A program made the position numbers and the translations under genes. A DNA stretch of 25,512 nt from Chara braunii (Eukaryota; Streptophyta; Charophyceae; Charales; Characeae). The notes beneath the pieces were generated by a model, which was not told where the DNA came from, did not search any database, and worked only from the letters and a program-made list of their open reading frames with translations. How positions within the stretch are numbered: the stretch's first letter is position 1; the number at the start of each line of letters is the position of its first letter. Below, one piece after another: positions 17,972 to 25,512 of the stretch. The stretch covers positions 301,430-326,941 of the forward strand of contig BFEA01000568.1 of NCBI GenBank assembly GCA_003427395.1, read 5' to 3'.

Positions 17972-19383
17972 CCGTCTTCACCCGAAAATAACGACTGGAC
18001 GTTGTATACGAATGTAGCGCCTGGTGGGCGTTATATTCGTTTATAACGCCCAGGGGTGAAGTCCCACCGCCCAAGTTGAGTTTAGAAACGCAACGGTGTG
18101 ACAGCATTTTCACGTAATTTTAAAACCTGTAATGAATAAATAAAAAAGGATATCTTGTATTTTTTTAGGTAAGAGATTTTTTGTACGACTTCGAAGATAT
18201 TGTCGTAAATTTGGTGAGCTGCTGACACCACCGGTTCACTTGGAGCGGACTTTGGTTGTGTATTTGTGGGGACACTGCAACATGCATTTCGGGGCCAACC
18301 AGTTCTCACTTCTCTCAAGTGGTGCATGTGACCCACTAACTCGTCCGGGTACATATGTACCGAACGACCCAAATGTGAGTGGAAACAGCCACGCCCTAGA
18401 CGTCCGCTAAAACAATCACTTCTGTCGCCGTCCACATTCAGTTTGCTAAGCAGTGTAGTTGGAAACGTGCATGAATAGTGGTCGTTTTCGTTGGTGTCAG
18501 ACGGTTATGCGGGAGCTGCCCATGATGGTACTGTGCGCCGTGGCATTTTCTGGTATTTTCAGCTTTTTCATCGCTGTACAACTTGTGAGGTCGTTGTATT
18601 GCGTTGAGTTAAACGCCAGTGGGGGGGGAGGGGGCGGGGGGGCGGGCAGGGTACATAAATAAACCCTTAAGGGCTAGGGGGTGGGGGGGCGGGCAGGGTA
18701 CATAAATAAACCCTTAAGGGCTCAATAAATTTGCAGTTAATGAAGGAAAATATCATAAAGAACACATTCCCTATGTCTCCCAACAGAGAATCCGCACAGA
18801 TAAAAAAAAACAAATGTGTTGCCATACGATCGACATGATCACAGCGCGAAACGGTCACCTTTTGCCACACGTACTTCAAAACTCCGCATTCAGTTTTCTC
18901 AACTTGGGTGGTGGGACTTCACCCCAGGCGTTGTATTCTGTAAATTGGTGGCAACTTCGGTGGGGCCCCAAAATTCAAAAAACAAAACAAAAAAAAAAAA
19001 CTGAAAAAAAAATATATGTTGTCTAGGATTGCAATGACACCAATTTTTGGCTCAGAGTCACTTCAGAATTCCTTATAAATTCGGGAAAACAAAAGAAAAA
19101 AAAAATCAAACTAAAACATACCCCTTGGAAGTCCAAACCCCTTTCAACCCCATGTATGCGCCCCTTCCCCCCATTTAAAAGCCATCTAATCTCCCTCTAC
19201 AAGGCATTCTGTCCACGGAACATTCAAATATAACGCCCGGGCCTCATATTCGAATATAATGATGCCCTGGCATTATATTCGATGGGGCGTTCTATTCGAA
19301 AAAAGTGACAAAAAACACAAATGTGAACTTTTTAGGGTAAAAGTTGAACATAGCGCCCGAGTGTTATTTTCGGGTGAAGACAT
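17972..19383. mobile_element. 1.4-kb TA-flanked element of the same family
   Basis: GTCTTCACCCGAAAATAAC (17974-17992) is exactly inverse to 19363-19381. With the adjoining bases the left end reads TACCGTCTTCACCCGAA, matching the 199-bp element's TACCTTCTTCCCCCGAA. TA lies at 17970-17971 and 19384-19385. Inside: a hairpin, GGGCGTTATA 18026-18035 with TATAACGCCC 18042-18051; an inner inverted pair, 18045-18080 and 18898-18932; and a 47-bp tandem duplication. Open frames (117 codons minus strand 18082-18435; 67 codons plus 18459-18662) have no transposase motif, so it is probably non-autonomous. Confidence 0.7.
18642..18722 (+). repeat. 47-bp tandem duplication
   Basis: GCGGGCAGGGTACATAAATA followed by AACCCTTAAGGGCT occurs at 18642 and 18689. 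Both contain the palindrome CCCTTAAGGG and follow G-runs. It lies inside the 1.4-kb element. Confidence 0.93.
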
Positions 19384-19782
19384 TATTAGGGGTAAGCATG
19401 CCACTACAAGTCCCATAGGCGAACCCTAGTTTTCTTCCTGTTTTAGAGAGATCCTAGCCTTATCATCGTCAGATCCCTCTGGTTATTCTTGGTTTCTTGC
19501 GGAGGAAATTCGAACCTAGCGCATCTCCAGTTTCCGTCCTCAGTAGGCTTACGTCCACCATCCGCTCCCCCTACTAGGCATTCTATTAGCAATTTAGCAT
19601 GCCCCAGAATGGCTCTAGTTTCCGTCCTCAGCAGGTTCACAGCCATGATCTGCTCCCCCAACGAGAGCTACTCTGGACTATTCTAATCTGACAGTATTCT
19701 CCATGCAGGTAACAGACGAACCTTTACCCCCTAAGACAGCCTCTAATGCCAGTTCCCCGACGATATCCTCCACCAGGGCCTA

Positions 19783-19887
19783 CCTTCTTTTCCTGAATAC
19801 AACGTACGGTCATTATAGCTGTATTTGGGGTATCTTTCAGTCAAAATACAGCTATAATGACTGCACGTTGTATTTGGGGGAAGAAGG
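19783..19887. mobile_element. 105-bp near-complete hairpin MITE, same TA family
   Basis: Two 44-nt arms (19783-19826 and 19844-19887) pair with about six mismatches around a 17-nt centre. The outer ends are CCTTCTTTTCC and the inverse of CCTTCTTCCCCC. TA on both sides (19781-19782, 19888-19889). Non-coding. Confidence 0.85.
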
Positions 19888-20229
19888 TAGTACAGTCTCA
19901 ATACAGATCAACAGTAAGAACAGGGTAAAGTAGTCAGTTACGTGATCATGGCTGTTAATAATGCACAGCATTCACACTCGGAGCACTTACTTTCCTGCTG
20001 TCACACGTCTTAGTCATCTCACAGAACTCACATCTCTTGACATCAACACTTAACGTCCCTACTGTCCCACTTGGACATAAAATGTCTTCTTTCATCGCAG
20101 GCGTTCACATTATCACCGATCATGGCACGTTATAGCACCGCATGAACTTGGTGCAGGTACCCTCACACCCGCAGACGGTGTGTGGGCCAACGCACTTCGC
20201 AGGACATACTATCCCGGTCTGGAAACCTA

Positions 20230-21076
20230 CATAATGTACAGGGACACTGGACCCGCTTTCCACCAGGTGCAGCTCCCCACCAATGGATGGAGCCTTCGCC
20301 ATCGGGGACTGCTTAAAGGGGCTGCTCTTATCACCCCCTTAAACCACCAGTAACACAGCCTCAGCCTTGCAGCAAAATAACTTGTCGCCACAAGAAGTAA
20401 AAGGCGGGCTCGGGGCAGGGTCGGAGCGTCAGAAGGTTTGCGATATTTTGGGCCCATGTCAAATCCGCACGTCCCAAAAAACAAAACAAGCTTTGGCCGT
20501 GATTGCAGTTGGATACACTTTTTGGAGTACTCCGTGTGAGCCTGCCCTCAGTGAGGGCACTTCGGCAGAAGGAAGAACACGGGGAGCACGACTGTCAGAC
20601 AAAAAAAAGAACAAAAAAAAAGAAAACCAGCCAAGCTTTAGCCGTGAAAGTGGTTGGATTCATTTCAACGGCTAGTGTGAGTATGCCCTCAGGGAGGGCG
20701 TTTTTAGCGCGAGGTGCGCTGCCTTGCTGGCAGCGAAAGGAGGAAAAGAACAAAAGCAGAAAAAACAAAAAAAACAGCAACGTTTCCCTCTCCCCGTAAT
20801 AGTGGTCAGATGCATTCTGGAAAGTGATCACTTGAGTGCGGCCTCCACTACATCCTTCCACGACATCATTGATCTCTGGTTTGTTTGTTCCTTTCTTTTT
20901 CTTTTTTTTTTCCCCCTTCAGGTAGACTGTCGGCACTGGTGCCACTTCCAAAACCCTCACGCAGAAGGCTCGGAAAATAGCGGCCCGCAGTGGGCAGGTA
21001 GGTTCGGGATTTTAGGTGCGGGTGGACTGGTGGTTTAAACAGGCATCATCCTCAAAGTTCTTGGGGGAAAAAAAAA
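20230..21076 (+). mobile_element. Structured retroposon copy split by a TTAA element
   Basis: Hairpin B is damaged (ACTGGACCCGCTTTCCACC near 20246-20264). Hairpin C is GCTCC ... GGAGCC (20272-20293). The left arm of D is CTGCTTAAAGGGG and the loop CTGCTCTTATCA, followed by CCCCCTT. At TTAA (20339) the copy breaks off. It resumes after 21038 with CAGG, then GTTCTTGGGGG and an A-rich tail (21068 on), like the TATTCTTGGGG-A(n) end of the copy at 10985-11249. Joining the two sides completes hairpin D. Confidence 0.75.
20343..21034. mobile_element. 692-bp TTAA-flanked element inside a retroposon
   Basis: Left end ACCACCAGT (20343-20351), right end ACTGGTGGT (21026-21034), TTAA at 20339-20342 and 21035-21038. 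The interior has about three related units of ~145 bp: CAAGCTTTGGCCGTGA at 20487 and CAAGCTTTAGCCGTGA at 20632 give the period, with a weaker one near 20780. Each is preceded by an A-rich run, and two contain GCCCTC-AGK-GAGGGC hairpins (about 20541 and 20686). No transposase is encoded. Confidence 0.75.
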
Positions 21077-21089
21077 GAAGAAGAAAAGA

Positions 21090-21236
21090 AAAGAACGACC
21101 CGGTTTCCAGCAGGTGCTGCTCCCCACCAATAGATGGAGCCTTCACCGGGGGGACCACTTCAGCAAGATGCTCTCACCACTTCCTCGAGTATTGCCCCTT
21201 GATCAAAGTTAAAAAAAAAAAGGTAAAAAAAATGCA
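21090..21236 (+). mobile_element. 5'-truncated structured retroposon copy
   Basis: Begins inside hairpin B (ACCCGGTTTCCAGCAGG), directly after the A-rich tail of the preceding copy. It has hairpin C (GCTCC ... GGAGCC, 21119-21141), a D-like loop ATGCTCTCACCAC, outer GGGG/CCCC, and an A-rich tail (21211-21232). Confidence 0.7.
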
Positions 21237-21292
21237 TGATATGACGGTATGAGGTCAGAGAAGAGCCAAATCAATCACACATAAGCCAACTC

Positions 21293-21336
21293 ACCCAAAA
21301 CCCTAAACCCTAAACCCAAAACCCAAAACCCTAAAC
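21293..21336. repeat. Interstitial plant-type telomere repeats
   Basis: CCCTAAACCCTAAACCC then variant CAAAACC units and a final CCCTAAA, five to six units. The complement is TTTAGGG, the common plant and streptophyte telomere unit. Too short to be a chromosome end. Confidence 0.85.
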
Positions 21337-21339
21337 AAC

Positions 21340-22330
21340 TATTCGTGTACTTTAGACACGATAGATTCATCTGGAATCATCATCAAGTTGCACTTGGGGG
21401 TAGTAGCCCAGAGAGGCTAGGGTGAGAGTATTGGAAGGAAAACGAGCAGAGTGAATGACAGAAATCAATATGGCGCTCTCCTATATGGCGCTCGGCACCC
21501 AGACTAGAATCAGACAGCACCTATCACCTAGGTCCCTACTAATGTCAACAGGTCTTCATGAAGACCAGCAGCCCGATGACGAATGAAGACTCCGACAATG
21601 GGGGCCTGCTGCCATCATCACCAGGTAAGCTCCCTTATGCCCCGCGCATCCCTCAACGTACCCCACAGCGTCCCCTTCATCCAAGGGCCACCGCTCATCC
21701 TCCCAGGCAATGGCTGCCTTGCGTACCAGCTGCGCCCAAGCAGCTGCTTCCTTTTTTTTTTATTTATAAAGTCCATGGTGTTGTAGAGGCCAGTCACTGT
21801 GTACACAGTGATCAACTGGAGCAGTAGCCAGCACCCTTCCACTCTGCGCGACTCCGCAGCAGCAAGCCAGCGCTCCAGCAGCGCTGCCACCATTCAGCCA
21901 ACCAGAACGTTTTAAGTGGCTGGGGCTCACTTCCTTTTATGCTAGCTGGCTGGGCGAGGCAGCTTCTGGATGCTCGGCCTCTGTCCGAGTAGCTGCGCCC
22001 ATGTCACCAACCCACGAGGCCCTCCCTGCTCACAATGGCCTCATTTTCAGGCCTGGTCGAATTTCCAGGGGGCGCCTTCACTTAGGGAGGGCACAGACAG
22101 TTTCCAGCGGGTGCATGCCCTTTCCATCCTAGGCCGAGGGCCTCATGCCTTCCAGTATGTCCGTCGGTGGAAAGAGAGACAGATTGGTTTCAATGAATCT
22201 ATCAGTTGGTTAATCACGCAAATGGCATTCAGGAGGTTGTGTGTCTTGACCGCCTACGGCGCACTTAGTGCCAACCAGGTGTGACAGTCCACTTGATACC
22301 TCTTATCAGTATTAGTGGGGTTTTTGTCCA
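21340..22330. other. No recognised gene
   Basis: Several frames of 80-105 codons without motifs. A perfect 18-bp palindrome, TCACTGTGTACACAGTGA, at 21794-21811 sits between CCAG and CTGG, allowing a longer arm. A 14-bp spaced ATATGGCGCTC duplication occurs near 21469-21493. Confidence 0.5.
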
Positions 22331-22338
22331 ACACGGGC

Positions 22339-22387
22339 GTGAGTGTGAGACTGTGAGTGTGAGACTGTGAGTGTGAGACTGTGAGTG
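22339..22387. repeat. 14-bp minisatellite, about 3.5 units
   Basis: GTGAGTGTGAGACT repeated head to tail, ending in GTGAGTGGG. Confidence 0.95.
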
Positions 22388-22873
22388 GGTTGTCTGCGGT
22401 GTGTGGGAGAGTGTTGGTTCAGGCATTGCTGCTATTCCATGGCGGGTGGGGGACAATGAAAAGGGAGGTGCAGGTACTGGCAAAAGGCTCAGTCTTTGCA
22501 TCATCTGGACCCCTATCGGCGGCCCAACCCAATCTCTAGCTACTGCCGTTGGGGTGGGGGCAAAAATTGAATCCCTCTAAGTTTGTGAGGCACCTATGCT
22601 TGCAGGGGTTACCTCTATATAGCCTTAGGAGTAGTCGTAGGTATGTAGTGAAAGGCAAAAAGAGTTTGGGAGAAGAATATAGTCTAGTTTTGAAAAATAA
22701 GAAAAGAAGGAAAGGAAGCAAAAAAAAAAAAAAAGGCTTGATTTGGACTACAGCTTCATTGGGTCTGGTAAGATTCTCCTCTAACAGGTAACTGGACTCG
22801 ACATGGGTAAGGCATCGAGTTGCCCACTGGCTTGCCTCCCCTTTGCGCTTTTGCTAAAAAACGTTCAAGTCCA

Positions 22874-22950
22874 GGGCCATAGCTCAGTTGGTAGAGCACC
22901 GATATCGAATCGGCATTGTGGTCTGAGGTTGTGGGTTCAAATTCTCGAGC
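22874..22950 (+). ncRNA. tRNA-like sequence with good A and B boxes
   Basis: GGGCCATAGCTCAGTTGGTA starts a tRNA-like stretch. Box A TAGCTCAGTTGG (22880-22891) fits the consensus, the D-stem GCTC/GAGC pairs, and box B GGTTCAAATTC (22934-22944) is near-consensus with normal spacing. A short CCGA/TCGG anticodon stem can form, but position 33 is A and the T-stem and most of the acceptor stem do not pair. Best read as a SINE head or pseudo-tRNA; the sequence after it has no clear poly(A) end. Confidence 0.5.
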
Positions 22951-23414
22951 CCCCCACTCTGCGCACTCAGTTGGTGGGCGTTGACAAACGCAGGCCAGGG
23001 ATCCACCGGGTACACAACTGGTCTTACTCTCAGTTGTGGCACACCGGTGCCAATCCACGCATGCCAGATATTCGACAGAGTCAAACTGTGGGATCCAGCC
23101 ATTGCGGCTGCCACATCGAATCCGTCCCTGCGCATGCGCTCTCAGACCGGAGGGCGTTCACCGACGTGGCCACTTGTACGCCCCCATTGTGTGTGCGGGC
23201 TCATTAGGGGATGGGGCGGGGGAGGGGTGGACTCAGTTGAAGCACAGCGCAGGGAGGCCAGCTATTCATTCGTGGTCGAGGGCGTTAACGCATCTTTCGC
23301 GCCTCGGACTCCGGAGCAAAATGGTTGGCGGTGCCAGCCAAAGGAGGCCCGCGGAGGTCTTTTTTTGGGGGCGTGAAGCGAAGTTTCCAGCCCTGTAGAA
23401 AAAGTGTCTCGGAA
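22951..23414. other. Possible body of the tRNA-headed repeat; no gene
   Basis: Overlapping frames of 120-134 codons exist but lack motifs. GC-rich; it ends at the right terminus of a TTAA-type element at 23415. Confidence 0.35.
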
Positions 23415-23438
23415 GTACTGGCGGTTTAAACCACCAGT
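23415..23438. mobile_element. Abutting TTAA-element ends
   Basis: GTACTGGCGGT (right-end type) TTAA (23426-23429) ACCACCAGT (left-end type): a near-palindrome with one mismatch pair. It reads as two elements sharing one TTAA, or as an end-to-end joint. Partner ends were not found nearby. Confidence 0.55.
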
Positions 23439-24661
23439 TCAGGACAACTGGCGCCTACGATCACCTGTCTGAAATCGAACAGATTCTCAAACATAATGTT
23501 TGGGACTGCCAGTCTACTCGACTCCTCCAGACAGAAATCCTAGCTTACAGTGAGGGTGGAATGGAAGCCATAGCTAGGCTATGAAATACTCTCTAAGCTG
23601 TCTCTTGCTACCCTCTTGAGAGTCAAGTTTCGAAATTGTTCATCCGCACAAGAGTTCGCCGTATTATGCACCATTGTGTGTTTCGTACAAGTCAGACACA
23701 GTGTCGCCTTTTCACATCACATACCTTCCAAGGCTCGCAAGCCTGCAAGTGCGCCGTTTCAAAGTGGCCAACCACTTTTGCTACCCACCAAGGCCCGAAA
23801 TGATCTTACTGCGTATGTGGGTAAGAGCACTACTAGCACCACCAAAAAGGGGAAAAAAACGGAAAAAAAAGGTTTGTGCAAACAGGTCGTCTAATCAACC
23901 TTTTCTGTGTATCTTTCCAATTCTTATGACCATGATGTTCGAAAGGAAAGAGTGCAAGAAAATAAATCCTACAGTTGCTCTGTTTTTTGCTCTTTTTTTC
24001 CTTTTCTATTGTTTTTTTTTTTTTTTTGATTTAAAGACAGTTGATGATTCATGCTGACAGTTGAACAGCTGTTGATTTTTGCTGGCATATTTTTTTTCTT
24101 TCAAGGCTTACTATTTTTTTAAGCCCAACCAATTCAAATTACCTGTCGAATCTGGAGCGAAGTGCCAACGCCCGAATCTGGACGTGTTTTTCGAAAGGTA
24201 CGGTTGAGAAAACTGAACGCCATTTCTGCACATTTCCACAAACATGTCCAGATTGGAACATTGAGGAAACCTCAATGCTGCTAGCAGGACGAGGCCCCTC
24301 GACAGGACGGTCTTTCAGGCCTCTCTTTTATTATCATTATAATATTACGGGGAATCCTGTTCGCTCTATGACCACAAATTAAATTTGATATTCTAATAAC
24401 ATAGTAAAAATGGAGTACGCATCCTCTGAGTCGGTGAAATAGATTTAAAAAAAAAAAAAAAAAATGCAGCAGAGATATCATCATCCCCGTTGAGTTTTTT
24501 TTTTTTTTTTTTTTAATCTGTCTATTAAACTCTATTTCTGCTTTCAGCAAGTCATGCCAATAGTCTGGCAGACTCACGTCAAATTTCAGGCTCGTTCCTC
24601 AGTCTCTATGACACTCTATGGGCAGTCAACGTGTCAGGGCAGACAGTATGTTTATTGCTCC

Positions 24662-24701
<40 letters not shown>

Positions 24702-24902
24702 TCCACTTATGTTTTGCTCATGTCTGTAAGGGTCTGTCAGACGTACATCAATTTTTTTTCTTTTTTCTTTTTTTTTTTCATTATTCCTTTTCCTTTCCGT
24801 TCTCTTTCTTTAACCACATTTTCCTTTTTTGTTGGTAATTTTTTTTCCCTTTTTTTTCCCCTCCTACAACGTCTACCAGTCTTCACCTACTATTCAGACA
24901 AT
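23439..24902. other. No recognised gene; homopolymer-rich
   Basis: Contains a perfect hairpin CATTGAGG-AAA-CCTCAATG (24259-24277), A18 (24447-24464), T20 (24495-24514), a T tract at 24666-24694 and further T/C-rich stretches. Frames encode mostly Phe runs. Confidence 0.55.
24654..24708 (-). mobile_element. Poly(A)-only insertion with 12-bp flanking repeat
   Basis: ATTGCTCCACTT occurs at 24654-24665 and 24697-24708, flanking T29 followed by AA. On the minus strand this is a bare poly(A) tail with a target duplication. Slippage after a duplication is an alternative. Confidence 0.55.
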
Positions 24903-25030
24903 GGGACTCACTCCAGTACTCACCAGACGTGCAAAATGAGAATGAATCTTCGCCTAGAACATGGAAACATACACACTGCTATATTTTTTGTCCTTTGTGA
25001 ATGTGGTGAGTAGTTGAGCGAGCGAGGCCC
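24903..25030. mobile_element. Hairpin MITE, copy 2 (diverged)
   Basis: Shares GAGAATG, ATCTTC, CTAGAACATGG and a right end AGTAGTTGAGCGAG...GGCCC with the 121-bp element at 11619-11739. Left end GGGACTCACTCCAGTACT is a mutated version. No clear target duplication. Confidence 0.65.
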
Positions 25031-25100
25031 GATCTGCAGAGTTGAACTGAATGAATTTGCTCTCATTCACCTGAGCTTCTCAAACATTCAAACTCAGGGT

Positions 25101-25172
25101 GTACTTGCTCACATTACCACTATCTTAAATGTACCTGACCGCATTTACAACCGCACCAGTATGCATCTGGGC
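25101..25172 (+). repeat. Dispersed repeat, second copy
   Basis: Aligns with 11921-11992 (TCTTAA, CTGACCGCA, TTAC, ATCTG blocks). In both places it follows a copy of the hairpin MITE. Confidence 0.5.
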
Positions 25173-25512
25173 ACAATTCCTTCCATAATTAAGAAAAAAG
25201 TGCTCATGGGCGTAATCCTACTATGCCCTCACGGTCTGTTAACTACCATTTACTCATAATACCAGCCGGCCCGCCCGGGTCACCTTATTTTCCCGGGCTC
25301 CCGGGCCATGCAAGGACAAAATTTCCAAAAAAAAAACTATGTTATGCAGAAAAATAAACTGAACAATTTTTTTTTTAGCAAGGAAGGATGTCCTTAAAAT
25401 GCCAGGAAGCGGGCCTGGCGTCCCTCACAAAAGTTGTGTGGTCTCGGTTTAAGGGCGAGACATCATCCATCGGTCAAGAAACTGAACAACGTTTTTTTTT
25501 TTTTTTTTTTTT
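25173..25512. other. No recognised gene
   Basis: Contains CCCGGG-rich inverted motifs at about 25270-25308, A- and T-runs, and ends in a T tract (25492-25512) cut by the window edge. Confidence 0.5.

Noticed and set aside
18082-18435. 117-codon minus-strand frame in the 1.4-kb element, considered as transposase remnant
   Set aside because: No DDE motif, helix-turn-helix or zinc pattern could be seen.
20686-20706. Bacterial-style terminator (GCCCTC hairpin plus T run)
   Set aside because: Eukaryotic repeat context; the hairpin recurs as part of a tandem unit with no gene upstream.
22339-22387. CRISPR-like array
   Set aside because: Contiguous 14-bp minisatellite without spacers.
22874-22950. 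Functional tRNA gene
   Set aside because: Good A and B boxes, but acceptor and T-stems do not pair and U33 is missing.

Overview
The window looks like repeat-rich, gene-poor nuclear DNA from a plant-lineage eukaryote. Evidence: a short interstitial array of the plant-type telomere unit CCCTAAA (21301-21336), a Ty3/gypsy element of chromovirus-like layout, very long (CT)n/(GA)n microsatellites, many poly(A)-tailed retroposons, and a 100-N scaffold gap (14307-14406). The style of the gag-pol and the Asn-rich AAC repeats suggest a charophyte green alga such as Chara; that is an impression, not a demonstrated identity. I found no intact host gene, no rRNA gene and no convincing functional tRNA gene.

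Layout. 1-620: CT microsatellites and a ~168-bp tandem repeat. 640-860: a retroposon with predicted RNA hairpins. 1125-9024: a decayed Ty3/gypsy retrotransposon between two similar ~300-bp direct repeats, in the order gag, protease, reverse transcriptase, RNase H, integrase, C-terminal chromodomain-like region. It is broken by many frameshifts and stops, by a 379-bp DNA-transposon-like insertion in gag, and by 392-bp and 50-bp tandem duplications in integrase. 9025-10984: repeat-like DNA with no recognised gene. 10985-14870: retroposons, small inverted-repeat elements and decayed tRNA-like sequences. 14870-17460: more retroposon copies, a GA microsatellite and a 122-bp dimer carrying an insertion. 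17485-19887: three elements sharing one terminal inverted repeat. 20230-21340: two retroposon copies, one split by a TTAA-flanked element, then telomere-like repeats. 21340-25512: mostly unassigned DNA with one tRNA-like sequence, simple repeats and a second copy of a small hairpin element.

The clearest signal is a set of at least five non-autonomous mobile element families nested in one another: (1) a poly(A)-tailed retroposon whose 3' part folds into conserved hairpins, with one stem covarying between copies; (2) TTAA-flanked elements with ACCACCAGTA ends, one lying in a tandem unit whose sister unit keeps the empty site, and one splitting a retroposon; (3) TA-flanked elements with CCTTCTTC-type ends from 105 bp to 1.4 kb; (4) a 121-bp hairpin element with GGGCCTCGCTCC ends; (5) a 379-bp element in gag with a 9-bp target duplication. 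I cannot tell from sequence alone whether these families are already catalogued.
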